Shown: in pieces, positions 32,034 to 39,459 of the stretch
Position numbering within the stretch: position 1 is the first letter of the stretch
Layout: every line of letters begins with the position of its first letter
Origin: Planctomycetota bacterium
GTDB taxonomy: Bacteria; Planctomycetota; UBA1135; UBA2386
Assembly: GCA_002684655.1 (NCBI GenBank)
Contig: NYVR01000153.1
Location: forward strand, 1-39,459
Reading direction: 5' to 3'
DNA length: 39,459 bases
Translations under genes and position numbers: made by a program
The notes under the pieces: generated by a model
Told to the model about the DNA's origin: nothing
Database searches by the model: none
What the model saw: only the letters and a program-made list of their open reading frames with translations

Positions 32034-32780
32034 TCAGAGGCTCGCGATCGCGACGACGTGCTCTTGCTTCGAGACCACGGCGCCCGCGCGGTCCTCGACG
32101 GTCACGACGAACGCGTCTGGATCGCCGACGTTGAGCGCCGGGTCGATCGTGACGAGGGTCTCATCGGTCGCTGACTCGATCCGGAACACGCCGCCGTCCA
32201 CGAGGTCGCCCCCGCGGCCGCGATCTCGGATCCACAGCTGGTAGGCCTTGTCCTCCGGAAGCACCGGAAGGGCACGAAACGTCAGCCAGCCGTCTTGATG
32301 TTCTTGGCGCCAGACGACGTCGCCCGTGACCTCGCCGGACATCGGGCTCGGCCCGGGCTGCCACTTGATGTAGACGTCTTTGTCGCCCGCGATGGTTTGC
32401 GCGCGGAGGCGCGCGACGGAGGGCTCTGCTGGCGGCGTCAGCGCCATCCAGGTCGCGAAGCTCGCCGCTGCCGCGCCGAGCAGGAACGCCAGCAAGCTCT
32501 TGGTGGGTCGTGGCGCTGATGACGTCGCGGAGGCTTGGAGCGTCGCGACGGCCGGCCGAGTTGGAGCGGTTTCGGTCGTGCCCGCGCAGAAACGCAGAGC
32601 GTCATAGGCGAGGCGCGTCCGCAGCGTCTTCGGCGGCGAGCAGGGCCGGCTGACGACGACGGTCGCCAGCGCCGCGACCTTCTCAAAGTCTTCGCGCAAG
32701 GTCGTCTCGGAAAGCGCGACGGCGCGATCGCCCTCGTGCTCGAAGACGATGTCCTCGGCTAGCTGCTCGAGGTCGCTCAC
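32034..32780 (-). CDS. RskA-like anti-sigma factor
   Basis: This 248-residue protein is an anti-sigma factor of the RskA type. Residues 1-90 would hold the sigma partner. There is one membrane span (L-L-A-F-L-L-G-A-A-A-A-S-F-A-T-W, about 95-113). The external domain (about 140-245) has the RskA-type fold, with A-Y-Q-L-W-I-R-D-R-G-R and F-V-V-T-V-E-D near its end. The zinc-binding histidine/cysteine motif of ZAS domains is not evident. The start is GTG 32780, overlapping the sigma gene stop as GTGA, so the two are made together. It would hold the sigma factor at the membrane until a signal triggers proteolysis. Confidence 0.82.
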   Translation of the reverse strand: MSDLEQLAEDIVFEHEGDRAVALSETTLREDFEKVAALATVVVSRPCSPPKTLRTRLAYDALRFCAGTTETAPTRPAVATLQASATSSAPRPTKSLLAFLLGAAAASFATWMALTPPAEPSVARLRAQTIAGDKDVYIKWQPGPSPMSGEVTGDVVWRQEHQDGWLTFRALPVLPEDKAYQLWIRDRGRGGDLVDGGVFRIESATDETLVTIDPALNVGDPDAFVVTVEDRAGAVVSKQEHVVAIASL

Positions 32781-33379
32781 GCGGAGCCTCCTCTGCTGCC
32801 TTCGTTGGGGTGGGCCTGGTCGACGGCAGGCTTCGCTGGCTCGGCTGGAGCGGGATCGGCGCCTAGCATCTCGCGCAGCTTGATCAGGCCCCGCCGCGCG
32901 TGGCTCTTGACCGTGCCTAGGGGGATCCCGATGGACGCTGCGATCTCATGGTGGGTCTGTCCCTGGCCGAGCGCGAGGTCAAGCACTTCGCGCTGCTCTG
33001 GACGTAGCTTGGCCAGCGCGTCTTGCGCCCGCGCGACTTCGTCATGAAGCTCGACTTCATCGGTGGTCGACGGGCTCGGGATCGTGGTGGGATCCTCGAG
33101 CAGATCGGCCGAGATGCGGCGACCCAATCGGCGCGCGCGGTCAATCAGGCGCCGCCGCGCGATCGTCATCAGGAAGGTGACTTCACTGCCGGCGTTGGCG
33201 TCATACCGCGCGGCGCTGCGCCAGACGTCCACAAAGATCTCTTGCGTGGCGTCTTCGGCGTCTTCGGCGTTGCGGCAGAAGCGCCGAGCGAGCCCCCAAA
33301 CCATGCCCGTGTGGCGCTTGAGGAAGTCCTCAACCGCGTTCGGATCACCAGTCGCTATTTTGGGGAGCAGGCTCTGCAT
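32777..33379 (-). CDS. ECF RNA polymerase sigma factor
   Basis: This 200-residue sigma-70-family factor has region 2 (residues 20-85) with D-A-T-Q-E-I-F-V-D-V-W-R-S-A-A-R-Y-D, the -10 recognition helix. Region 4 (about 115-170) has L-R-P-E-Q-R-E-V-L-D-L-A and G-T-V-K-S-H-A-R-R-G-L-I-K-L-R, the -35 helix. It lacks regions 1 and 3. ATG 33379 fits the family length; a longer frame upstream is less likely. It lies between the fasciclin gene and its anti-sigma gene. The target promoter may be that of the fasciclin gene. Confidence 0.92.
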   Translation of the reverse strand: MQSLLPKIATGDPNAVEDFLKRHTGMVWGLARRFCRNAEDAEDATQEIFVDVWRSAARYDANAGSEVTFLMTIARRRLIDRARRLGRRISADLLEDPTTIPSPSTTDEVELHDEVARAQDALAKLRPEQREVLDLALGQGQTHHEIAASIGIPLGTVKSHARRGLIKLREMLGADPAPAEPAKPAVDQAHPNEGSRGGSA

Positions 33380-33390
33380 CGGGGAACGCC

Positions 33391-33413
33391 TCGACCTGCT
33401 AATTACAGATCGA
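33391..33413 (-). promoter_or_regulatory. Dyad upstream of the sigma factor gene
   Basis: TCGACCTG at 33391-33398 and CAGATCGA at 33406-33413 match as an inverted repeat at 7 of 8 positions, with a CTAATTA spacer, 12 bp before the start codon. It may be an operator or a hairpin that affects translation. Confidence 0.35.
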
Positions 33414-33488
33414 GACGGCCCGATGCACAAGGGATTCGTCGCAGACACTTTGGACGAGCCGGGTTGGGGCTGCGACTACGGGCCAGGA

Positions 33489-34388
33489 CTACTGGGGCAG
33501 CAGGACCGTATCCACGACGTGGATGACGCCGTTCTTGGCCTCGACGTCGGCCTTGACGACCGTGCCACCGCCCACGTGGAGCTTCTTGGCCTTGGCGTCG
33601 AACTTGAGGCCGAGCTTGGTGCCGTTGAGGGTCGGGGCCTCGGTCAGCTTCACGGCCGTGCCGGACATGACCTTGCCAGAGACGACGTGGTGCTTCAGGA
33701 TCGCCTGGAGCTTGCCCTTGTTCTCGGGCTTCAGCAGGCTCGCGACGGTCCCTTCGGGCAGCTTGGCGAATGCTTCGTCGGTCGGGGCGAAGATCGTGAA
33801 CGGGCCGCCCGTGGCGAGCGTGCCGGCCAGGCCTGCGGCCTTGGCGGCGGCGAGCAGCGTCTTGAAGCTGCCGGCCTTGGCGGCGACCTCAACGAGGTTC
33901 GGCTGCGGCGGCAGCATGACCGCGTCGATGATGTGGATCACGCCGTTGCTGGCCATGACGTCGGTCGTCACGACGTTGGCGCCGGCGACCGTCACCTTGC
34001 CGTCCTTGACGACGATCGGCAGGTCGCTGCCTTGCACGGTCTTGGCGCTCTTCAGGCCGACGACCTTGGCCGCGGGGACCTTGCCAGAGACCACGTGGTA
34101 GGTCAGGATGCTGACCAGCTGGTCCTTGTTCTCAGGCTTGAGCAGGCTCTCGACGGTGCCCTTGGGCAGCTTTGCAAAGGCCGCGTCCGTCGGGGCGAAC
34201 ACCGTGAACGGGCCCTTGCTGGAGAGGGTCTCCGCTAGCCCAGCGGCCTTGGCCGCGGCCAGCAGCGTGTTGAACTTGCCCGCCTTGGCTGCGACCTCGA
34301 CGATGGTCGGGCTCTGCATCGTGGCTTGGGCGGCGAGGCTGGCGGTGAACAGCGCCGAAGCGCACGCGAGGACTTGGAAGGACTTCAT
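33489..34388 (-). CDS. Secreted protein with two fasciclin (FAS1) domains
   Basis: This 299-residue protein has a signal peptide (1-20, ending L-A-A-Q-A) and two FAS1 domains, about 27-160 and 165-299. Each has the G-P-F-T-V/I-F-A-P-T-D-x-A-F-A-K-L-P box and a later Y/H-H-V-V-S-G-K. The two copies are highly similar to each other, which suggests a tandem duplication. FAS1 proteins mediate adhesion. The start at 34388 has GGAG 8 bp upstream. The order fasciclin, ECF sigma, RskA-like anti-sigma resembles the MPT70/83-SigK-RskA arrangement of mycobacteria. Confidence 0.92.
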   Translation of the reverse strand: MKSFQVLACASALFTASLAAQATMQSPTIVEVAAKAGKFNTLLAAAKAAGLAETLSSKGPFTVFAPTDAAFAKLPKGTVESLLKPENKDQLVSILTYHVVSGKVPAAKVVGLKSAKTVQGSDLPIVVKDGKVTVAGANVVTTDVMASNGVIHIIDAVMLPPQPNLVEVAAKAGSFKTLLAAAKAAGLAGTLATGGPFTIFAPTDEAFAKLPEGTVASLLKPENKGKLQAILKHHVVSGKVMSGTAVKLTEAPTLNGTKLGLKFDAKAKKLHVGGGTVVKADVEAKNGVIHVVDTVLLPQ

Positions 34389-34499
34389 TTGATAACTCCG
34401 TGGACTTTGTCGGGGGCAGGCTGGGCGCTGGTGTTTGTCGCTCTGGCGGCCGCGCCGGGGCGCCAGATCTGAGCCCGGAGTTCGCGAATCAAAATGCGG

Positions 34500-34548
34500 C
34501 GGATGCATCGTAGATCGCTGCGAAATAGAAGGTTTCATCGGATGCATC
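34500..34548. promoter_or_regulatory. Two copies of CGGATGCATC in a divergent promoter gap
   Basis: CGGATGCATC occurs at 34500-34509 and 34539-34548, 39 bp apart; the GATGCATC core is palindromic. The gap separates the fasciclin gene and the B12-binding gene, so the copies may be operators for either. No regulator can be assigned. Confidence 0.45.
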
Positions 34549-34584
34549 CAACCGGGCGTGCCGCACGAAGTGCCTAAGTTGACC

Positions 34585-35676
34585 ATGCCCTCCACACGCG
34601 ACTTCACCGCTGGTCTGCTGCGCGCGTCGGGCCGCGCGTTCGCGAGCGCCACGTTGAACACGCTCCACGGGTCGTGGCCGACGCTCATCGACACGGCGCT
34701 TCCGTCGACGTTCGCGCGCCCGATCGATGACATCGAGGTCCGGATCATGCAGCTTGCGGCCAGCGTCGCGGTGGACCGACCCGTGCTGCTCGAGGACATC
34801 CTCACCTGGTATAAAGTCGCGTTTCACCACCGCGAGGTGCCCCCGGAGTATCTCGGGGCCACCCTGAAGGCGATCGAGAGCACGCTCCGCAAGGAGTTGC
34901 CTTCCGAATCCTTCGAGCTCGTGCAGCGGCACCTCGCGATCGCTGCCGCGCACCTCGACCAAGCCCCCGTCGATCAGCCGAGCCACCTCGACCGCACCGC
35001 CCCTCACGGCGAAACAGCGATGCGGTTCCTGCTCGCGAATCTGGAGGGGCGCGGCGAAGACGCCTTAGATTTCGTGCGAGGCGCGCTGCGCGACGGGTTA
35101 CCCATCGCCGACATCCAAGATCACATCCTCAGCCCCGCTCAGCGCGAGGCCGGGCGTATGTGGCTGATGGCGGAGATCCCGATCGCGGACGAGCACTACG
35201 GCACCGCCATCGTTGAGCGCGCCCTGGGGCTCTTGCAGGAGAGCGTCCCGCGCCCCAAGCCCGACGCCCGGGTCGTCATGACCATGGGTGTCGCCGGCAA
35301 CATGCACGACCTGGGGCTCCGCGTGATCGGCCAGCGCCTCCAGTTGGACGGCTACGCGGTGCATCACTTGGGGCCCAACATGCCCGCGACGGACTTCGCG
35401 TGGTCGCTCCAAGACCTCAAGGTCGACATCATCGCCATGTCGGCGAGCATGTTGATGCACGTGCACGGCGTTATGGAGGCCGTCGCACAGGTCCGCGCTG
35501 TTTGCGCCGAGCTCTACGGTGACCCCCTCGCGCGGCCGATCATGTTGGGAGGCCGTCCGTTCGGCATCTGCGAAGACCTCCACGCGGTGTTGGGCGCGCA
35601 AGCGGGTCTCGATGACGTCAAGCAGGTCACGGGGATCGCAAACAAGCTGATCCAGACCGTCCGCTCGAGCGCCTGA
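34585..35676 (+). CDS. CarH/LitR-like B12-binding protein without a DNA-binding domain
   Basis: This 363-residue protein has an N-terminal helical domain (1-130) of unrecognised type. A cap domain follows with W193-x9-E203-H204, the motif by which CarH holds adenosylcobalamin. The last part (about 228-360) is a Rossmann-like B12-binding domain with N-M-H241-D-L-G, where H241 is the cobalt ligand of the D-x-H-x-x-G motif (here Asn replaces Asp), and [11 protein letters not shown]. CarH proteins are light-sensing repressors, but this one has no MerR-like N-terminus. ATG 34585 is the first in-frame ATG that makes a plausible protein. Confidence 0.82.
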   Translation: MPSTRDFTAGLLRASGRAFASATLNTLHGSWPTLIDTALPSTFARPIDDIEVRIMQLAASVAVDRPVLLEDILTWYKVAFHHREVPPEYLGATLKAIESTLRKELPSESFELVQRHLAIAAAHLDQAPVDQPSHLDRTAPHGETAMRFLLANLEGRGEDALDFVRGALRDGLPIADIQDHILSPAQREAGRMWLMAEIPIADEHYGTAIVERALGLLQESVPRPKPDARVVMTMGVAGNMHDLGLRVIGQRLQLDGYAVHHLGPNMPATDFAWSLQDLKVDIIAMSASMLMHVHGVMEAVAQVRAVCAELYGDPLARPIMLGGRPFGICEDLHAVLGAQAGLDDVKQVTGIANKLIQTVRSSA

Positions 35677-35714
35677 GCCACGCTATTTGCAGGGCGCCGC
35701 GCAGCGGGCGCGCT

Positions 35715-36665
35715 TCAGGCCAGCAGGCAGGCGCGCGCGGCCGCGACGTCTCGCCCGATCTGCTGTCGCAGTTCGTCTGGGCCCGAGAACTTCTGCTCTT
35801 CGCGCAACATTTGACGGAAGGTGACCTCCAGCTCTCGCCCGTAGAGGTCGCCGTCAAAATCTAGCAGGTGGACCTCAAGGCTGGGGCCGCTCTCCGCGAA
35901 CGTCGGTCGACAGCCGAGGTTGGCGACCGCGGCGAAGGTCTCTCCGTCGACCACTGCCTCTACCGCATAGACACCGGTCGGGGGTAGCGCACCCGGCTGC
36001 ACGGCGATGTTCGCCGTCGGGAAGCCGAGCGTGCGCCCGCGCGCGTCGCCGTGGACAACCTCTCCGAGCGCGCCCGGGAACCGTCCGAGGCAGCGCCGCG
36101 CCGTCGCGAGGTCGCCAGCGGCGATGGCCTCGCGGATCCTCGTCGAGGAGATCGGCGCGCCGTCGAGCTCGAAGGGCGCGCCGGTCTGCACTTCGAAGCC
36201 GAACTCTTCACCGAGCTCCGCGAAGCGCGCAGGGGTGCCTTCTCGGTCTTTCCCGATCGCGGAGTCGTAGCCGAGCAGCAGGCCGCGCGCGCGCAGGGTG
36301 ACGAGGACCCGGTCGGTGAACGCGCGCGCGGACATGTTCTGTAGTCGCTCCTCGAAGCGCAGCAGGACGAGGCGAAGGACGCCAGCTCGTCGCAGGAGGC
36401 GGAGCCGGTGTGCGACGCTGCAGAGCGGCGACGGCGCGTTGCCGCGGAGGACCTGGTCGGGGTGATTCTCGAACGTTACCACCGTCGGTATGCCGCGGAG
36501 ATCCGAGGCCATCTCTAGCAGCTGGTGGAGCAGCCGGTGGTGGCCCAGGTGCACGCCGTCGAACACGCCCACGGCGACCACCGAGCGACTGTTAGGAGAG
36601 TGATCTCCGTAGATCGAAGCGAGGTCGAGTTCGCCCAGCGCATCGAGGCCTTCGACGAGTCTCAT
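35715..36665 (-). CDS. ribF: Bifunctional riboflavin kinase/FAD synthetase RibF
   Basis: RibF phosphorylates riboflavin to FMN and adenylates FMN to FAD. The 316-residue protein has the N-terminal adenylyltransferase with H39-L-G-H42 and S-S-T-R-I-R near 180. The C-terminal kinase (about 190-310) has G-R-T-L-G-F-P-T-A-N and Y-G-R-E-L-E-V-T-F. Where many RibF have D-F-R-F-G, this one reads G-Y-D-S-A-I-G, a variation in the FMN-side loop. Its start lies 48 bp after the stop of the deformylase gene on the same strand, so the two may form an operon. Confidence 0.94.
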   Translation of the reverse strand: MRLVEGLDALGELDLASIYGDHSPNSRSVVAVGVFDGVHLGHHRLLHQLLEMASDLRGIPTVVTFENHPDQVLRGNAPSPLCSVAHRLRLLRRAGVLRLVLLRFEERLQNMSARAFTDRVLVTLRARGLLLGYDSAIGKDREGTPARFAELGEEFGFEVQTGAPFELDGAPISSTRIREAIAAGDLATARRCLGRFPGALGEVVHGDARGRTLGFPTANIAVQPGALPPTGVYAVEAVVDGETFAAVANLGCRPTFAESGPSLEVHLLDFDGDLYGRELEVTFRQMLREEQKFSGPDELRQQIGRDVAAARACLLA

Positions 36666-36713
36666 GGTCGATCTGAAGCGCGGTCGCGTTGCACGATCTT
36701 GGTGAGGCCAGGG

Positions 36714-37220
36714 TTAGGCCGAGTAGTCGCTCTCAAGCTTCAGGACCTGAGGCTTGACGCGCATTTTCTCGGTCGTGGTCAGCCGATCGACGAACAGTAT
36801 GCCTTCCACGTGGTCGACCTCGTGCTGGACGATGCGGGCCAGCCAGCCGTCGCACTCGAGCAGGTGCTCTTGTCCCTGAACGTCCTGGTATTCGACTGTG
36901 ATCTGCAGGGACCGCTCCACTTCGGCCTGGATGCCCGGGAACGATAAGCAGCCCTCGTCGCCGAACTCCCACTTCTTCTTCTTCACGATCTTGGGGTTGC
37001 ACAAGACCATCTCGCCGTCGCGGTCGTCTTTGCTACCGCTGGGGTTAAGGACGAGGATCTTCTGCTCGACCCCAACCTGGGGGGCTGCGAGGCCGACCCC
37101 GCCAGCCTCATACATGGTCTCGATCATGCGGTCGGCGAGCTCGGCGAGGTCCGCGCCAAACTCGGTGATCGGCTGGCCGCCGCGTCGGAGGATCGGGTGG
37201 GGGTAGAGGAGGACTTCCAT
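36714..37220 (-). CDS. def: Peptide deformylase
   Basis: This 168-residue enzyme removes the formyl group from nascent proteins. The three motifs are present: G-V-G-L-A-A-P-Q (41-48), E-G-C-L-S (89-93, the cysteine being a metal ligand) and H-E-V-D-H (133-137, two histidine ligands and the catalytic glutamate). The ATG at 37220 gives the usual M-x-V-L-x-Y-P-H-P-x-L-R start. It precedes ribF and is divergent from the TPR gene. Confidence 0.96.
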   Translation of the reverse strand: MEVLLYPHPILRRGGQPITEFGADLAELADRMIETMYEAGGVGLAAPQVGVEQKILVLNPSGSKDDRDGEMVLCNPKIVKKKKWEFGDEGCLSFPGIQAEVERSLQITVEYQDVQGQEHLLECDGWLARIVQHEVDHVEGILFVDRLTTTEKMRVKPQVLKLESDYSA

Positions 37221-37347
37221 GGGATTTGCGGTCGGGGGCGGACTCACGTTGCGGGGCCCGACTCCGGACGGTAGATTGTTCCGCCCTTTCGCCCGCGTCA
37301 AGCAGTCCCCGGAGGCCTGCGAGCGGCGGGTGCGAAATCAGAGCCCG

Positions 37348-38682
37348 ATGGTGGACCTCAGCAAGTATCTGGAACAGGCAGCGGACGCCGTCAAGCGTCG
37401 CAACTACGCCATGGCCGTCAAGATCTACGGTCAGGTGCTGTCGATCCAGCCGGACTTCGGCGAGGCCCGCGCCGGGTTGCGCAGGGCGCTTTTTCAGAAG
37501 GCCGCCCAAAAGCCGCCCTCGAAGCTGGCGGCCCTGCTCTTTGGCGGTGTCCACCTGCTGGTCGGCGGTGTCCAGCGCTTGGTTGGATCGCACGCGGGTG
37601 CGGCGAAGTCCTTCGAGCGCTACCTCGCCTTCGACCCTGCCGCAGAGAGCGCCAACCTCAAGCTGGGCGACTCGCTTGAGCGAGCCGGCTTCGAGAAGTC
37701 GGCGCTCGCGGTCTACGCCGCCTACGCCGAGGTGCAGCCGCGCTGCCTGGAAGCGTGCCGCGCTGCGGGCGCCCTCCACTACGAGCACGGCCAAATGAAG
37801 GAAGCGCTGGCGATGTATGAGCAGGCGCTGAAGGTGGACCCGCGTGACCAGGAGTCGCTGAAGGCGCGCAAGAACCTCGCCGCAGAGGGGGCGCTGCAGA
37901 GCACCGGCATCGAACAGGCTGAGAGTTCCCGCGACCTGATCAAAGACAAGAAGCAGCAAAAGCAGCTGGAGCGGCAAGAGCGCCTGCAGCTCTCGGCGGA
38001 GGAGGTCGAGGAGGAGCTCGACCAGCTCGAGAACCAGCTGCAAGAAAGCCCAGGCGATCAAGCGCTGCTGCGCCGCGCAGCGAAGCTGCGGGAGATGGCC
38101 AAGGACCTCCGCGGCGCGCTCGACCTGATCGAGCAGCTGCTGCAAAAGAAGCCGGACGACGGGGAGCTGCTCGAAGTAGCCAGCGACCTGCGCATCCGCC
38201 TCCAAGAGCAGATGGTTCAAAAAGCGCTCAAGCGCGGCGACGACGGTGCAGCCGAGCGCGCCCGCCAGGCGCTGGGCCAATTGCGGGTCGCGGAGGCCCG
38301 CCGCCGCGTCGACCGCAACCCGTCCGACCTGAGCGCTCGTTATGACCTCGGCGCCGGCCTTCTAGAAGCCGGCGAGACCGACGACGCGATCGCGGAGTTG
38401 CAGCAGGCCGTCAAGGACCCGCGCAAGAAGACCGACGCGATGTTTCTGCTCGGCAGAGCTTTTCAGAACAAAGAGCTGCACGACCTCGCCCTCGGCCAGT
38501 ACGAGAAGGCGTTGGAGACAGCGAGCGGCGGCGCGCGCGCCAAGGAGGCGCTCTACGAGATGGGCGTCATCTGCGAGGCTCAGAACAAGCCTGAAGACGC
38601 GCTTCGCCACTTCACCAAGATCCTCGAACAAGACATCGGCTTCCGCGATGTCGCCAAGAAGGTGGAGGCGCTGAAGGGCTGA
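37348..38682 (+). CDS. Tetratricopeptide-repeat protein
   Basis: This 444-residue protein consists of TPR-like helical pairs. Repeats appear near residues 10-45, 85-120, 130-165 and 340-440, each with the A-x-x-x-Y and L-x-x-D-P pattern (A-L-A-M-Y-E-Q-A-L-K-V-D-P). A charged coiled coil (about 195-240) joins the two halves. There is no signal peptide, but residues 62-74 are moderately hydrophobic. Such proteins are scaffolds; the partner is unknown. The ATG at 37348 begins the first helix. It lies 73 bp before rpsT on the same strand. Confidence 0.8.
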   Translation: MVDLSKYLEQAADAVKRRNYAMAVKIYGQVLSIQPDFGEARAGLRRALFQKAAQKPPSKLAALLFGGVHLLVGGVQRLVGSHAGAAKSFERYLAFDPAAESANLKLGDSLERAGFEKSALAVYAAYAEVQPRCLEACRAAGALHYEHGQMKEALAMYEQALKVDPRDQESLKARKNLAAEGALQSTGIEQAESSRDLIKDKKQQKQLERQERLQLSAEEVEEELDQLENQLQESPGDQALLRRAAKLREMAKDLRGALDLIEQLLQKKPDDGELLEVASDLRIRLQEQMVQKALKRGDDGAAERARQALGQLRVAEARRRVDRNPSDLSARYDLGAGLLEAGETDDAIAELQQAVKDPRKKTDAMFLLGRAFQNKELHDLALGQYEKALETASGGARAKEALYEMGVICEAQNKPEDALRHFTKILEQDIGFRDVAKKVEALKG

Positions 38683-38755
38683 GCAGCCCCGCGTCTTCAC
38701 GACTGCCTACCACGATCCTCCCTAACAGATTCCGCGAGAGACCAGAGACCAAGAA

Positions 38756-39019
38756 ATGGCCCACAGCAAGCAAGCCAACAAGCGCATCCGCACGTCGGAG
38801 AAGAAGCGCATCGACAACAAGGCTCGGATGAGCCGCATGAAGACCGAGACCAAGAAGCTCCACGCCGCGGTCGCCGCTGGCGACAGCGCCAAGGCGCAGG
38901 AGCTGCTGACGCTGGTCTGCAGCTGCATCGACAAGGCCGCCAAGCAGAACGTCCTGCACCGTCACACCGCCTCGCGCCGCAAGAGCGCGGTGATGAAGGC
39001 GGTCCACTCGATGAGCTGA
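38756..39019 (+). CDS. rpsT: 30S ribosomal protein S20
   Basis: This 87-residue basic protein binds 16S rRNA. It begins M-A-H-S-K-Q-A-N-K-R-I-R-T-S-E-K-K-R, and has K-A-R-M-S-R-M-K-T in the first helix, D-K-A-A-K-Q-N-V-L-H in the third and H-R-H-T-A-S-R-R-K-S near the end, all typical of S20. It has its usual length. Confidence 0.96.
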   Translation: MAHSKQANKRIRTSEKKRIDNKARMSRMKTETKKLHAAVAAGDSAKAQELLTLVCSCIDKAAKQNVLHRHTASRRKSAVMKAVHSMS

Positions 39020-39075
39020 TCGCCGTCGCAGGATCGCGCCGTCGCTCCCCGCGTCGTAAGCATCCTTGTTGATTC

Positions 39076-39113
39076 GGCGCCGCGCCGCGACGTAGTCGCT
39101 TCGCGGCAGCGCC
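39076..39113 (+). terminator. Strong hairpin after rpsT
   Basis: GCCGCGA at 39084-39090 pairs with TCGCGGC at 39101-39107 around a 10-nt loop; an outer GGCGC/GCGCC (39076-39080, 39109-39113) extends the stem. It lies 57 bp after the rpsT stop. There is no T tract. Confidence 0.5.
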
Positions 39114-39151
39114 GGACGCGCGCCCTCGCTGGGCGGCGTCCACATCGGCGC

Positions 39152-39177
39152 CGCCGGCCCCTTAACAGCGGCCGGCG
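39152..39177. terminator. Hairpin before the end of the last gene
   Basis: CGCCGGCC at 39152-39159 pairs perfectly with GGCCGGCG at 39170-39177 around a 10-nt loop, 5 bp after the stop codon of the minus-strand gene. It probably ends that gene's transcript. Confidence 0.5.
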
Positions 39178-39181
39178 TCCG

Positions 39182-39459
39182 TTACCTGACCAGCGGCGTG
39201 TAGCGGTAGTTGGCCTGCATGGTCAGCGTCAAGAGCGCCGTCGAGTAGACGCGCCCGCCGTCTTCGCCCCATGCGCCGACAGGGTCCCACGAGCCGTAGA
39301 GGTTGCGCTGCGCTTTGATCTGGTGCTGATTTGCCGGCACCACCTCTTCGATGGCGCGCCGCCAGCGACGCCACTCCGGACCACCCATCTGGAACAACGC
39401 GTAGGTGGCGTAATACCAGGCGTAGTGATCGACGCGGCCTGCCTGCTCGTCCCACACGG
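39182..39459 (-). CDS. Terpene-cyclase/prenyltransferase-type repeat protein, C-terminal part (partial)
   Basis: About 92 residues are visible; the gene runs off the right edge. The last part has G-S-W-D-P-V-G-A-W-G and G-G-R-V-Y-S-T-A-L-L-T-L-T-M. This is the QW-type repeat of squalene-hopene-cyclase-like alpha/alpha barrels, found in many planctomycete proteins of unknown function. Y-Y-A-T-Y-A-L-F-Q-M-G-G also fits. No catalytic motif is in view, so whether it is a cyclase cannot be told. Confidence 0.7.
   Translation of the reverse strand, partial: VWDEQAGRVDHYAWYYATYALFQMGGPEWRRWRRAIEEVVPANQHQIKAQRNLYGSWDPVGAWGEDGGRVYSTALLTLTMQANYRYTPLVR

Noticed and set aside
1-39459. CRISPR arrays, insertion sequences, prophage or tandem repeats
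   Set aside because: No regularly spaced repeats, transposase motifs or terminal inverted repeats were seen.

Overview
The window is high-GC, gene-dense bacterial DNA that best fits a planctomycete (phylum Planctomycetota). The reasons are family-level: an arylsulfatase-type sulfatase, a secreted transglutaminase-like protein, a fused GldF-GldG/DUF4340 ABC cassette, a Gfo/Idh/MocA oxidoreductase beside a sugar isomerase/epimerase, P-loop sulfotransferases and a large secreted nidogen-like protein. No insertion sequence, prophage, rRNA operon or CRISPR array was seen, and no replicon can be named from the sequence.

The single most interesting object is the gene at 28066-29169. It is a secreted TlpA/thioredoxin-like protein whose reading frame is interrupted only by one TGA, exactly where the first active-site cysteine belongs (W-TGA-P-P-C). 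The frame continues without a shift to the cis-proline and the C-terminus. A perfect 7-bp hairpin with a GGTC loop lies about 25-42 nt after the TGA, as expected of a bacterial SECIS element. I read it as a selenoprotein with Sec at residue 255.

Layout. 1-975: the end of a probable lycopene cyclase (crtY) overlapping a Brp/Blh beta-carotene dioxygenase, together a retinal-forming pair. 1023-3122: secreted transglutaminase-like protein. 3206-7768: an accessory-looking block with a MerR regulator, a vWA protein, a GIY-YIG-like protein, small membrane proteins, an orphan protein on the other strand, and a ribbon-helix-helix protein behind a long palindrome. 7849-9450: secreted nidogen-like protein. 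9952-11668: queC-queE-queD (preQ0 synthesis for queuosine/7-deazaguanine), translationally overlapped. 11761-13963: oxidoreductase and TIM-barrel isomerase operon. 14208-17144: aquaglyceroporin, bestrophin-type channel and membrane acyltransferase. 17141-19772: two sulfotransferases and a YHS-like lipoprotein. 20075-22597: GT-C-like membrane protein and a lipoprotein.

22822-27920: ABC ATPase, GldF-GldG fusion and DUF4340 protein, an operon of the gliding-type ABC family. The DUF4340 protein carries a GspG-like pseudopilin domain. 28066-29169: the selenoprotein. 29242-31703: sulfatase and zinc alcohol dehydrogenase, divergent. 31860-31935: tRNA-Phe. 32034-34388: fasciclin protein, ECF sigma factor and anti-sigma factor, an arrangement resembling the SigK/RskA-MPT70/83 systems. 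34585-35676: CarH-like B12-binding protein without a DNA-binding domain. 35715-38682: RibF, peptide deformylase and a TPR protein. 38756-39019: ribosomal protein S20. 39182-39459: the end of a terpene-cyclase-like repeat protein.

Functional calls rest on motifs read by eye. No searches, folding calculations or alignments were run.
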